A stretch of DNA of 64,000 nucleotides from Gilvimarinus gilvus (GTDB lineage Bacteria > Pseudomonadota > Gammaproteobacteria > Pseudomonadales > Cellvibrionaceae): assembly GCF_030518155.1 (NCBI RefSeq), contig NZ_JAULRU010000797.1, positions 62,001 to 126,000 of the forward strand, given 5' to 3'. Numbering within the stretch: the stretch's first letter is position 1; each line of letters starts with the position of its first letter. The translations under genes and the position numbers were made by a program. Below, one piece after another: positions 38,448 through 47,766 of the stretch. The notes beneath the pieces are model-generated. The model did not search any database. It had not been told where the DNA came from and was given only the letters and a program-made list of their open reading frames with translations.

Positions 38448-38882
38448 ATGATTACGTATCTATATTGGGGCGCGGTGGTGTTTCTTGCCATGATGGTGCT
38501 TATTCTGCTCGGTAAGAACAACTTCTGGCGCAGCGCCATAGTTGGCGCTTTAGTTGTATTCATTGGCGGTGGGGCCGCGTATTACTTTCACTTTGAACAA
38601 GTCTTTGTAAAGCGCTATGGCGGCGTTATGACAATCAAAGTGCCCGAGGGCCAACAGCACCTCGCCACCACCTGGAAAGACGACAACCTATGGGTGGAAA
38701 ACTATGACCCGGAAACTAACATTTGCCACTTTGCAGAATACTCGAAAGGTAATGTATTGCAGGGGCGGGTAACGCTCAAAAACTGCAATCCAGTGGGTAT
38801 TCACTCCGACATTAAAAAAAGTAAGCCGGCAGCAACTGCACTAAAAGATGTTTCCGACATAGAAAATAGCCCTGCGCATTAA
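38448..38882 (+). CDS. two-helix membrane protein of unknown function
   Basis: 144 residues: two adjacent membrane helices (TYLYWGAVVFLAMMVLILL; AIVGALVVFIGGGAAYYF) then a soluble domain of about 85 residues with two Cys (ICHFAEYS, LKNCNPVG) and a polar C-terminus. Good site AAAGGGACTCACA before the ATG. The soluble domain would sit in the periplasm if the N-terminus is outside, which could form a disulfide. Family not recognised. Confidence 0.7.
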   Translation: MITYLYWGAVVFLAMMVLILLGKNNFWRSAIVGALVVFIGGGAAYYFHFEQVFVKRYGGVMTIKVPEGQQHLATTWKDDNLWVENYDPETNICHFAEYSKGNVLQGRVTLKNCNPVGIHSDIKKSKPAATALKDVSDIENSPAH

Positions 38883-38894
38883 GTAGGCCAACGG

Positions 38895-39629
38895 CTAACC
38901 GCGCTTTTTTTCCGCCCGGCGACGTTTAAAAAAGGCCTGCAATTGAGTTTGGCAGGCCTCGCTCTCTACTCCCGGCGTAACCCCCACCTGATGATTAAAA
39001 AACGGCGACTCCAACAACTGCGCCTGGCTGTGAACTACCCCTGACTTGGGCTCGCTCGCACCGAATACCAAGCGTTCAATACGCGAATGAACCATAGCCC
39101 CTACACACATGGTACATGGCTCCAGGGTCACATATAACGTACACCCGCTCAGGCGATAATTCTCAAGATTGCGCGCTGCCTCTCGTACCGCCATTACCTC
39201 AGCGTGAGCGGTGGGATCGCATCCGCCAATAGGTCGATTGTACCCGCGCCCTACGATCTGGCCATCTTTAACGACAACAGCCCCCACCGGCACTTCATCG
39301 TTGTCAGCGGCCCGTTCCGCAAGCTGCATGGCCTCGCGCATCCACTGCACATCTTCCTCACTGGTTTGCGGTGCGCTGCCTTCACCTAAAGCGCGGCGAT
39401 CGGCCTCAGCGATACTCATAGGCGCTACGAAATCAAAACGAGGGATTTCTTCCGAGTCGATCAGCACGGTTTCGATGAACATAGACAGGGGGCGAACCCA
39501 CCAGGAAAAATCACCGTAAAGGCAGCGATAAACCACCAGCGCCTCGCGGGTTTCACTGTGGGTAGCAATGCGATAGACAAAGTACTCGCTACCTTTGTAA
39601 TGGCGATATAAACCAGGGGAGATTTGCAT
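38895..39629 (-). CDS. tadA: tRNA-adenosine deaminase TadA with N-terminal DUF1653 domain
   Basis: Converts A34 to inosine in tRNA-Arg(ACG). 244 residues, about 75 more than ordinary TadA. Residues 1-70 form a complete DUF1653 domain (GLYRHYKGSEYFVYR, VVYRCLYGDFSWWVRPLSMF, IPRF). After a short linker, 92-240 is the deaminase, with the zinc/proton-shuttle HAE (142-144) in TAHAEVMAVREAA and PCTMC (171-175). The frame is continuous. An internal ATG (39419) lacks a ribosome-binding site, though separate initiation there cannot be excluded. Deaminase call is firm; the fusion is the odd point. Confidence 0.93.
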   Translation of the reverse strand: MQISPGLYRHYKGSEYFVYRIATHSETREALVVYRCLYGDFSWWVRPLSMFIETVLIDSEEIPRFDFVAPMSIAEADRRALGEGSAPQTSEEDVQWMREAMQLAERAADNDEVPVGAVVVKDGQIVGRGYNRPIGGCDPTAHAEVMAVREAARNLENYRLSGCTLYVTLEPCTMCVGAMVHSRIERLVFGASEPKSGVVHSQAQLLESPFFNHQVGVTPGVESEACQTQLQAFFKRRRAEKKRG

Positions 39630-39749
39630 AAGAAACTCGAACTAGACAAAAACACATTTTAAGGCGATAGGGCACAAATTGCATCCTCTCCCACGACCTC
39701 AGGCACAACTACTATCAGAGGCACCCCAACTCACCAGCCTGCCTAATAG

Positions 39750-41255
39750 CTAATGAGCCAATTGCCCCAAAAGCTCATTGTGGGGGGTAAAATTCAACCC
39801 GCACCGACGAATAAAGTCGGCAACCTGATCAAGCTCAGCCTGAGAGCTGGCTGAACAACTGGAGGCAATACCAGCCGGGAAGTAACCGTATCCTGCTAAC
39901 ATGCACGCCCAGGATTTAGCAGGAAACACGCCACTTAATTGCTGCCCACTCAAAGTCTGTTCAAAATTATCGCCCTCCGACCAGAGCTGCAGTATCGTTT
40001 TGACACGCTCGGACACCCGGCCGTTTGATGCATTGTCTCGCCAATATTGCGTATCAAGCCTTTGGCTTGCCTTATAGTGGCACACAATATAATCCCGAAC
40101 CCCTGCAAACTTGGCATTCATGGTGTCGTTGAATTCCGCCTCATATTTATTCGAAAAAACCCCACGCTCAAAACAATGCATAAAGTGCACGACCGTTTCA
40201 TAAGTGAGGGCGAGCGCTGTAGCCTCTAAGGGTTCAATAAACCCCTGAGAAAGACCAACGCCGAGACAATTTCGAGTCCAGTGCTTTTTCACACAACCAA
40301 TTTTCATAGAAAGATGCTTGGCAGTGACATTGCTTTCCAGCAATCCGAGATGGGACCTTAATTCAAGCTCGGCCTGATCAGAATCGATATACCGGGAGCT
40401 GTATACATAACCGTTACCAATACGGTTTGACAGCGGAATCTGCCAGGCCCACCCATTCAATAGTGCAGTTGATTGAGTCGCCGGCGGCAACACTTCAGGT
40501 CTTTCACCAGCTATTACAACCGCAGAGTCGTTGAATAGAGTATCTTTATAGCTGTTAAACGGAACTCTTAGCGCTGATTGCAACAACAATGAACGAAAAC
40601 CTGTACAGTCGATAAAGAAGTCGCCCCTAAGTGTACTGTTATCATCTAACCGTAAGGCATTTATCTCACCAGAATCGCTGCACATAACCTCGATAACAGC
40701 GGCATCGAGCACTCTGATATTTTTCTTACTCGCGCGTTCAGCAAGGAAATTTCCCAACAACGCGGAATCAAAATGATAGCCATAAGCGACAGTAAAAGGA
40801 AAACATTCAGCGGCAATTGGCCCTAAATTTTCACGAGTCAGGTACGACCCTAAAAAAAAATGGTCTGGATGCGCATTTACATTACGACCAAGCAGACGAT
40901 TTTTCGCCATACGAAACAACAAAGGGGTTGTGAGGTCATCCACTTGCGCTGGGAACGGATGAAAATACGTGCTAAAACCCGGCCTCGCTGACCATCCTGA
41001 AAAATTGATCCCATTTTTGTATGTAGCATTGCAGCGAGGCATCCACTCACTTTCCGATATCCCGATAGTATCGAAGAAGACCTTAAGGTGCGGCGTAGAC
41101 CCCTCTCCTACGCCAACAGTTCCAATATCTTTAGGTTCGAGTAAAACAATCTCTGCATTTTTCCAACGAGCGTGAATTAAATGCGCCGCCATCCAGCCGG
41201 AGGTTCCGCCTCCGACAACTACAATCTTTTCTGGACAAGCTCCTGATTCTTTCAT
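39750..41255 (-). CDS. tryptophan-halogenase-like flavoprotein 1
   Basis: A 501-residue FAD-dependent protein of the Trp_halogenase family. It has the FAD motif VVVGGGTSGWMAAHLIH at the N-terminus, VGVGEGSTP, a Lys in NATYKNGINFSGW at the place of the catalytic Lys, and the halogenase motif GWAWQIPL. This branch usually sits with TonB receptors and cupin_8 proteins, and its substrate is unknown; it may not halogenate free tryptophan. Start at 41255 after AGGTGCGTAT, overlapping the upstream homologue by a few bases. Confidence 0.92.
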   Translation of the reverse strand: MKESGACPEKIVVVGGGTSGWMAAHLIHARWKNAEIVLLEPKDIGTVGVGEGSTPHLKVFFDTIGISESEWMPRCNATYKNGINFSGWSARPGFSTYFHPFPAQVDDLTTPLLFRMAKNRLLGRNVNAHPDHFFLGSYLTRENLGPIAAECFPFTVAYGYHFDSALLGNFLAERASKKNIRVLDAAVIEVMCSDSGEINALRLDDNSTLRGDFFIDCTGFRSLLLQSALRVPFNSYKDTLFNDSAVVIAGERPEVLPPATQSTALLNGWAWQIPLSNRIGNGYVYSSRYIDSDQAELELRSHLGLLESNVTAKHLSMKIGCVKKHWTRNCLGVGLSQGFIEPLEATALALTYETVVHFMHCFERGVFSNKYEAEFNDTMNAKFAGVRDYIVCHYKASQRLDTQYWRDNASNGRVSERVKTILQLWSEGDNFEQTLSGQQLSGVFPAKSWACMLAGYGYFPAGIASSCSASSQAELDQVADFIRRCGLNFTPHNELLGQLAH

Positions 41256-41263
41256 ATACGCAC

Positions 41264-42811
41264 CTATTTTTGATTGCCGGGGGTGCGCGAGGTAGAATTC
41301 TTTGCGAACACTGTAAACTCTGCCAGCCACTGCTTTTGCGACATCAAGGTCTGCGTCAAGGTCGTTGCCCTGGTTAAGTGATTATCTATCGCGGCTTGCG
41401 ATAATTTCCTCACTTTGTCGGACAGCTGCAGAGGACGGGTGGAATAGTCCATACCATAGAGCACCATCAAATAGCTTTCGACGAGAAAAATTTCATGCGT
41501 GCTGGGAAAATCCGTGCGCTGAGGTATGGCATAGCGCCACAAATTCAACCTTTCATTCAGCAGGTCGGAAACTGGCGCTTGCTCGGTGACATCGTGCCAA
41601 AAATCACTGTCCCGACGATTAGAAATGGCGTAATGCAAGCGAATAAAATCGATGACTCGCCCCCAGACTACTTCAGCCAACTCATTGCAAGACTTGGAAT
41701 ACAAGGTAATATCGTCTTTCACGACGGGAAACCGTTTGGCCAACATAGCACAGAGTGTGTCTGTCACATAGAGTGACGTTGCTTCCAGGGGTTCGACAAA
41801 ACCGCCGGCCAAACCCAATGCCACACAATTCTTCTGCCAAAGTTTCTCGCGGTAACCCGCCTTCATGGCCACCTTTTTTACATCCTGGTTATCCAGATCG
41901 ACGCCATGATAAGAAGAGAAGCTTCGCAGGGCCTCATCTTCTGTCATGTGTGCCGAGGAATACACAAACCCAGTGCCACGTCGCGTACTCAATGGAATAT
42001 CCCAAATCCAACCTGCGGTATGCGCCGTTGCTTTTGTGTAAGGGAATATTTCATCATCAACTCTGGTTTTAACCGGCATCGCGAGCGCAGTATCGGTTGG
42101 AATTTGGTGAGCCAAATCAATAAATTTAACTCCCAACGCTCTATCAAAGATAAGCGAGGAAAAACCACTGCAATCAATATAGAAATCAAACTCTTCCGTA
42201 TCACCTGACTGGTACTGCAGGCCTTTAATGAAACCATCATCATGCAAAAGAACATTATCTACCGTCTCAAACTTGTGCTGAACGCCAAAGCGGGTTTTGG
42301 CGTTTCGGGCCAAGAGAGCCGTAAATTTTGATGCGTCGAAATGATAGGCATAATTTACAACGCCTTGATAAGAGGGAGAATCTTTCCTTTTCGGGCAGAA
42401 GTTACCTTCAGATATACTGTAGGCTTTGGAAAGCTCTGAGTACTTAACGCCCTTATTAGACATCCAATATGGAGTTACGTCAAAACCACCCGGAAACGGC
42501 AGATCAAACGAATGGTAGTAAAAATTGGCTTCAGGTGCAAAGCTAGAGCTCATCCAGCCATAAAACTTGACACCCGTTTTAAACGTAGCGTCAGTCTCCA
42601 ATAGAAGCTCAGCTTCACTAATGCCAAACCTTTGTAAACTATTCCGTATCGCCGGCACCGTGCCTTCACCAACGCCGATTACGGGAATGTCTTTTGACTC
42701 CACAACAGTTATCTGAATTTCGGGGTCACGCATTAGCTCAAGACCCAAATGGTTTGCACTTAACCAGCCCGCTGCCCCGCCCCCGACAATCGCAATTTTC
42801 TTAATTTTCAT
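41264..42811 (-). CDS. tryptophan-halogenase-like flavoprotein 2
   Basis: A 515-residue paralogue of the downstream protein. FAD motif IAIVGGGAAGWLSANHL, VIGVGEGTVP, candidate catalytic Lys in DATFKTGVKFYGW, and signature GWIWDIPL. Both paralogues keep the same landmarks but differ widely, so they are old duplicates rather than recent ones. Encoded between the cupin_8 gene (10 bases upstream) and the first halogenase-like gene (overlapping start), so all three are probably one operon. Confidence 0.93.
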   Translation of the reverse strand: MKIKKIAIVGGGAAGWLSANHLGLELMRDPEIQITVVESKDIPVIGVGEGTVPAIRNSLQRFGISEAELLLETDATFKTGVKFYGWMSSSFAPEANFYYHSFDLPFPGGFDVTPYWMSNKGVKYSELSKAYSISEGNFCPKRKDSPSYQGVVNYAYHFDASKFTALLARNAKTRFGVQHKFETVDNVLLHDDGFIKGLQYQSGDTEEFDFYIDCSGFSSLIFDRALGVKFIDLAHQIPTDTALAMPVKTRVDDEIFPYTKATAHTAGWIWDIPLSTRRGTGFVYSSAHMTEDEALRSFSSYHGVDLDNQDVKKVAMKAGYREKLWQKNCVALGLAGGFVEPLEATSLYVTDTLCAMLAKRFPVVKDDITLYSKSCNELAEVVWGRVIDFIRLHYAISNRRDSDFWHDVTEQAPVSDLLNERLNLWRYAIPQRTDFPSTHEIFLVESYLMVLYGMDYSTRPLQLSDKVRKLSQAAIDNHLTRATTLTQTLMSQKQWLAEFTVFAKNSTSRTPGNQK

Positions 42812-42820
42812 AGGTTATGC

Positions 42821-43837
42821 CTAGGCTTGTAATCGCTGGATAATGTCGTCTTTGAGCTTTCTCTCTGCCTCAGGTGTAATCTTTCCAATCGCATACTGAC
42901 ACTGCTCGGGAATATAGCTATTCGGATCGACGTTCTTTTTGAACAGGTAATGATCAAATACCTCCCGCCAAGCGCTGCGCTGAATGGGCGACAAATCTTG
43001 CATAGAAAGTAACGCCATGTTCAAAGCATCGATAGGTTTCGGGCTTACTGGATTTTTGGCAAAAGCCCCGTTCCACCAGTAGTTCATCAAAGCATTCACT
43101 TTTTCCAGCGCGTCAACGTGATGCCACCACAGCATAGGAATGAAAACAGCATCTCCCGGCTCTAGCTCCACAGCGAAAGCGCTATCCAAGGCGCTCTGAA
43201 AGCGTGGATACCGATCGAAGTCCGGATTATGTAAATCAACCATGCTAACTGGCACGCCCGCCGGAGTGAAATTTAGCGACCCAGGGTATAAATTTCCAGT
43301 TTGATCAGGGGGAAACAAAACAAACCTTCGCCTGCCCGCGATGGCGCAAGCCACGTTGTCCGAGGAATCGAAGTGTGCACTCACAACCGTTTGATTGCCT
43401 ATCCACAAACGCGGCAAGGTTTCCGTAAAAAAATCAGTGACATTCTCCTCAGCTAAACCCGGAAGAATGTTTTCGGGGGATATGCTTTGCACAGATACTG
43501 CAGGATAAACATCTTTTTGCGCCAATTCGAGAAGACGACCAAGGTACAAATCCAGCCTTTCATCACCTTGTATATAGTTTAAATCTGTACAGTCATTATT
43601 ATAAAAAAAGTTCCCATTAATATTGGGATGCCCCAACAATACCGTCGCCTTACTACCATTATAAAAACGGTTGAGGTACTTAACGAAATCTCGCGAGGAT
43701 TTTCTTGCCGCTTCCACAACAGGCCAGGACGCAGCAAATCCTCTCATAACAATAGGCTTTTGCTGCGGCACAATTTCTTCGTGAAACTGTTTTGGTGATA
43801 AATCGCTGTACTCCGGTATCAGCTTAAATTCACTCAT
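42821..43837 (-). CDS. cupin_8/JmjC-like domain protein
   Basis: A 338-residue protein of the cupin_8 (JmjC-like, Fe(II)/2-oxoglutarate-type) fold. N-terminus KPIVMRGFAASWPVV is the family opening. The metal-site motif is SAHFDSSDN (H-x-D) with a later His in PMLWWHHVDAL. The substrate strand FPPDQTGNLYP follows. Partner of the halogenase-like genes in TonB-receptor loci; likely a hydroxylase or demethylase-like enzyme, activity unproven. First gene of the minus-strand trio, after a terminator that separates it from the receptor gene. Confidence 0.9.
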   Translation of the reverse strand: MSEFKLIPEYSDLSPKQFHEEIVPQQKPIVMRGFAASWPVVEAARKSSRDFVKYLNRFYNGSKATVLLGHPNINGNFFYNNDCTDLNYIQGDERLDLYLGRLLELAQKDVYPAVSVQSISPENILPGLAEENVTDFFTETLPRLWIGNQTVVSAHFDSSDNVACAIAGRRRFVLFPPDQTGNLYPGSLNFTPAGVPVSMVDLHNPDFDRYPRFQSALDSAFAVELEPGDAVFIPMLWWHHVDALEKVNALMNYWWNGAFAKNPVSPKPIDALNMALLSMQDLSPIQRSAWREVFDHYLFKKNVDPNSYIPEQCQYAIGKITPEAERKLKDDIIQRLQA

Positions 43838-43931
43838 ACTCTCACCTAAACCATTTAACCACTATGCTATGCACCAATTAATACTATTGCTTATCAAAAT
43901 AATACTAATAAAAAGTAGCATTAAACTAGTT

Positions 43932-43968
43932 AAAAAAAGGGGGGGCAGCATTCCTGCCACACGCCCCC
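43932..43968 (-). terminator. intrinsic terminator after the TonB receptor gene
   Basis: Minus strand: GGGGG and GGCAG pair with CTGCC and CCCCC across a short bulge and loop, followed by seven T. It begins about 30 bp past the receptor stop, so the cupin/halogenase genes need read-through or their own promoter (gap 43838-43931). Confidence 0.85.
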
Positions 43969-43997
43969 ATTCCTAGTGCTTTTGGCTAAGTTTACGG

Positions 43998-46900
43998 TTA
44001 GAACGTCGCACGAATACTGAGTGCGTATCGACGGTCAGTGGTAAAGCTAAGCGCATCAGTTCTATCGCCTTCCTGGTTAAATTGATACTGGGTCTTTGTT
44101 TCAGTATCAAGCAAGTTACTGCCTTCAATACCAATTTTCAGGTTGTCATTTATGGTGTAGTACAAGCTAGCATCCATCATACCCATTGCTTCTGCGTAGG
44201 CTGGAGAGAAGTCTTCAGACTCACGTAAAGTCAACAAGTACTCTGAGCGCCAGGTATAAGCCAAGCGGAACGACACATCCTCGTACTCATACATACCGAT
44301 AATATTGAGGTTTTCATCCGAATACCCCTGTAACGGCAAACCACTAAAAACACGGAATGTATTGCGCTCATCCTGAATTTGCTCACCCGCGGCATTGAAG
44401 CGTGTGCTCGGCGCTACCGCACCATTAGGATCTTCCAACCCATTCTGATCAATGTAGGTGTAGTTAAACTGCAAGCCTAACCCACTCAAGACACCAGGTA
44501 AGAAATCGTAGAACTGAGAGTAAGAAAACTCAACACCCTGAATATCACCCGAGCCGGTATTAGCGGGCCCGTAGGCAGATACCGTTTGGGTTGAGCCATT
44601 ATTTTCTACACTCAGATCAAACTGTCGGTTGCGGATAATATTGTCCAGTTCTTTGCGGAACAAACCCACAGTCAAAGAGCCGGCGGGTGCAAAATACCAC
44701 TCTGCCGTCAGGTCTAAATTAACCGACTCCTCTGGCTCAAGGTATGGGTTACTGGCGGCAGCGGTCAGCTGAACACTATCAATACCAATTACCGGGTTGG
44801 TGTCATTGTCTTGCGGAAGTGATTCGTCCTCGAGCATTGAATCCACATCCATGCTAACGATTACCCGGTTGCGAGTATCGACAAGGCTTGGGTAATACAA
44901 CCCCTTCGATGCACCGAAGCGCACCACCACGTCATCGGTCAAACCAAATGTAACATTAAAGCTCGGCAAAATAGTGTCGTAATCTGTACCCTGTACGGTA
45001 CTTTGCATTGAGCCACCGTCGGCAAATGCGTAGACACTGGGGTACTGTTCCTGCAGGAATGCGGCGGTTTGCTCTCCACCACGACTGGTTTCGGGCGGTG
45101 CTACAACGTAGCCTGTGGACTCCAGCTCGTAATTCACATACCGCACACCGATATTACCTTTGATCGGCACCGGCAAGTCGGCAAAATCGAAATCACCGCG
45201 CAGGTAAAACTCTGTGCGCTCCTCTCCGGCCTTGCTGATGTCATGCGCGGCAAAAGGGCCTTCTACACGATTTGTCATATCTGAGTAAGGTACAGCACAA
45301 CCACCACTGCCATCGGCGGCATTACCAAGTGCATCACCCTCAGTGGACCAGCCCTCTTCACAACCTCGACGCAACGAGTTGGCGTAGTCTTTTACCAAAT
45401 CCAGGCTTGGAAATAGGAACGTATTGACATCACCTCGAATCACATCGCCATTGTAATAGTCGGACATATCAATCTGGTCAAACAAACCAGGACGGTTTAC
45501 GGCGGCCCCCTGAACACGCTGGTCGGCAAGATAGCCTGTAGCAATGGGAGAAAATGCAGCATATTCCGTATCGCGAACAATCAACTCTTTGTCAGAATAA
45601 TAGGCACCGGCGCTGACTCCGGTAATGATGCCATCAAACGCATAAGATGCATCAATTTTAAAGCTGTCAGATTCTGCCGTATTGTGGGCTTCTTGCTGCA
45701 AGCCAGCCCCTAAGAATGCCGCGGGTTGAGAATTCTCCTCATCGATCCAACCATAGAAATCGACATCATCATTGAGAAATTCAAAGGTAGGTCGATCGCC
45801 GCGCAAATCCAGGAAGTAGGGCAACAAATCCTGCACAACGTTACCGCGTGTTCGAGCTTGCATATTGTAGCTGTGAACGAACTGCTCAGATTCTACGCGC
45901 TGATAATCCAACTCAATCGTCAAACGATCGGTCGGCATCAACTCTAAATTAAACGACGCGTCTTCAACGGTATTTTCATCGCGGTACCAACGCGTCATGT
46001 AAATCAGAGGTACTTCGGCGTTATTGTTCAAACCAATACCGGAGGTCAAGAAACCGTTGTCATCAAACGTACGAGGGTAACCATTTTCGTCATCGCCAAT
46101 CCAGTCGTGAGATTCAGCCATAAACGACTTGAATCCCTGTGCGGCTTGCCCGATACGACGTTCGTCCCACTCGAGAGAGGCGTCAGAGTAGATGTACTCG
46201 GCGGTTGCTACTATTGTTTCATCGACATTGGCGTATTGTAAGGACGTCGTAAGGCCTGCGCGCTCGCGGTCATTCTCGGCGGTGCTCATGTGGAACTGAG
46301 CAGGCGTATACAAGAAAGTATCTTCTGCCTGACCTGTTAAGCCAACGCCTTCATAAGGCGAGTAATAAGCGTCTTCCGCGGTAATAATATTAGCAGGGCC
46401 ATCGCAATCTGCCGGAGCCCAACCTCCAGCCAACGCATTCGGTACACAAGGGCTGTCGTAGTCGCCCTCTACCGCGCCCGGGCCTGTTGGAGTGCCCCAT
46501 AGGTCCCAACTTGCTGAAGGCGTGGTATCAACCCCGCGCGAGTGGAAATTACCTAAACCGACGCCGTCACCACGAGTCTTGTATTCGGAGGACGAGCCCG
46601 CAAGCAGGAAGCCAAAGCTACCCGCTTCCGTGTCCCAGCTATCGGAGAAAAGCGCTGAGAACGACGGGGTTACCTCCTCGCGGTAATCACCATAGTTGGC
46701 CTTTGCATTAAATGAAATTAATCGCTCTTCAGAATCAAATGGTTTGCGTGAAATCAGATTAACCGTGCCGGCAATACCACCTGAGATGAGATCAGCTGTC
46801 TGGTTTTTAACCACTTCGACAGCTCCCAACAATTCTGCCGGGAAATCCTCGTAATTTAATCCACCGTAAGGGTTAGCACTGAAGGCATCGCGCCCGTTCA

Positions 46901-47261
46901 CCTCGGAGCGAACTCGATCCAAACCACGTACCAACACGCCAGTCCCCTCGTCAGCGTAGTGCTTAGGATCATCAGAAGATGCAAAGCGCTCAATGGTTAC
47001 ACCCGGAACGCGTTGGAGCGCTTCGGTAACCGATTTGTCAGGTAGCGCGCCGATATCAGACGCTGTGATAACGTCTTTAACCGTGTCTGCGTAACGCTTC
47101 ATGTCCTGCGCGGTTTCAATGCTTACGCGCATGCCTCGTACCACAACTTCCTCAACCAACTCATCAGAATCGGCCAAATCTTCCTGCGCATAGGCAGGCA
47201 GCACTACACCAGAGGCCGCCGCACAAACGGCCAAACTGAGTAATTTCTTGTGAAATTGCAT
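43998..47261 (-). CDS. TonB-dependent outer-membrane receptor (Xanthomonas/Caulobacter type)
   Basis: 1087 residues. Signal peptide (MQFHKKLLSLAVCAAASGVVLPAYA), then a TonB box-like EEVVVRG, a plug domain (TVKDVITASDIGALPDKSVTEALQRVPGVTIER...GVLVRGLDRVRSEVNGR), and a 22-strand barrel ending in an aromatic residue (RRYALSIRATF). The plug start and length match the TonB-Xanth-Caul subfamily, generally used for carbohydrate or other complex-substrate uptake. AAAGGA eight bases before ATG. Expression is controlled by a LacI-type palindrome and a leader terminator upstream (see separate entries). Ligand unknown. Confidence 0.95.
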   Translation of the reverse strand: MQFHKKLLSLAVCAAASGVVLPAYAQEDLADSDELVEEVVVRGMRVSIETAQDMKRYADTVKDVITASDIGALPDKSVTEALQRVPGVTIERFASSDDPKHYADEGTGVLVRGLDRVRSEVNGRDAFSANPYGGLNYEDFPAELLGAVEVVKNQTADLISGGIAGTVNLISRKPFDSEERLISFNAKANYGDYREEVTPSFSALFSDSWDTEAGSFGFLLAGSSSEYKTRGDGVGLGNFHSRGVDTTPSASWDLWGTPTGPGAVEGDYDSPCVPNALAGGWAPADCDGPANIITAEDAYYSPYEGVGLTGQAEDTFLYTPAQFHMSTAENDRERAGLTTSLQYANVDETIVATAEYIYSDASLEWDERRIGQAAQGFKSFMAESHDWIGDDENGYPRTFDDNGFLTSGIGLNNNAEVPLIYMTRWYRDENTVEDASFNLELMPTDRLTIELDYQRVESEQFVHSYNMQARTRGNVVQDLLPYFLDLRGDRPTFEFLNDDVDFYGWIDEENSQPAAFLGAGLQQEAHNTAESDSFKIDASYAFDGIITGVSAGAYYSDKELIVRDTEYAAFSPIATGYLADQRVQGAAVNRPGLFDQIDMSDYYNGDVIRGDVNTFLFPSLDLVKDYANSLRRGCEEGWSTEGDALGNAADGSGGCAVPYSDMTNRVEGPFAAHDISKAGEERTEFYLRGDFDFADLPVPIKGNIGVRYVNYELESTGYVVAPPETSRGGEQTAAFLQEQYPSVYAFADGGSMQSTVQGTDYDTILPSFNVTFGLTDDVVVRFGASKGLYYPSLVDTRNRVIVSMDVDSMLEDESLPQDNDTNPVIGIDSVQLTAAASNPYLEPEESVNLDLTAEWYFAPAGSLTVGLFRKELDNIIRNRQFDLSVENNGSTQTVSAYGPANTGSGDIQGVEFSYSQFYDFLPGVLSGLGLQFNYTYIDQNGLEDPNGAVAPSTRFNAAGEQIQDERNTFRVFSGLPLQGYSDENLNIIGMYEYEDVSFRLAYTWRSEYLLTLRESEDFSPAYAEAMGMMDASLYYTINDNLKIGIEGSNLLDTETKTQYQFNQEGDRTDALSFTTDRRYALSIRATF

Positions 47262-47350
47262 AACCCATATCCTTTATTGAATTCTTCGACTAGTTACTCG
47301 CCCAAAATTCGGACAAATCCTCGCTTGACTGCTTTTCCTCACGCCTGCAG

Positions 47351-47380
47351 AAAAAAACCGGCTCAGAAATCTCCGAGCCG
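47351..47380 (-). terminator. intrinsic terminator in the TonB receptor leader
   Basis: Minus strand: stem CGGCTC (47380-47375) with GAGCCG (47364-47359), then GTTTTTTT. It lies about 65 bases downstream of the probable transcription start and 90 upstream of the receptor ATG. No obvious promoter lies between it and the gene, so receptor transcripts have to pass it. Possible attenuator, or a guard against read-through from the CaiB operon. Confidence 0.8.
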
Positions 47381-47450
47381 AAACCGTGAAGAGACACATG
47401 GTTGAAACATTGTTATTTTCTAACATTTTTAAGATTCAAACATGATACTT

Positions 47451-47481
47451 TATATAACTACCAACCCGACAACGTTGTCAA
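47451..47481 (-). promoter_or_regulatory. TonB receptor promoter with LacI-type operator
   Basis: Minus strand: -35 TTGACA (47481-47476) and a -10-like TTATAT/TATATA (near 47457-47451), spacing 18-19. Overlapping the -35 is the perfect palindrome GACAACGTTGTC (47479-47468; extended TGACAACGTTGTCG), with the central CG typical of LacI-family operators and close to the NagR-type TGACA-CG-TGTCA motif known in marine gammaproteobacteria. No LacI gene is in the window. The rest of 47262-47766 has no gene. Confidence 0.75.
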
Positions 47482-47766
47482 GCCTTGTGCCAAACTTTAC
47501 ACTTGCGCGTGAAAGACGCAGAGGTTCGCGCACTAAAGTAGAATTTTTACGGAAGATGCCGCTCAAACCGCACTAAATCGAGGCACTTGGCGTGACAAAC
47601 GTTGCTCTGAACTAAGGCTATTTAACGAGAAAGTGAATATAGAAGAGCCAAATATATTAGGAATCGGCATTAAAAACAGGAAGGGGGACCGTGCGGAGGT
47701 AGCGACACGGTTAGATAACCAGAAAGCTCGAACCTTGAGGTAACCGGTTGCAGAGTCAATACGAAC

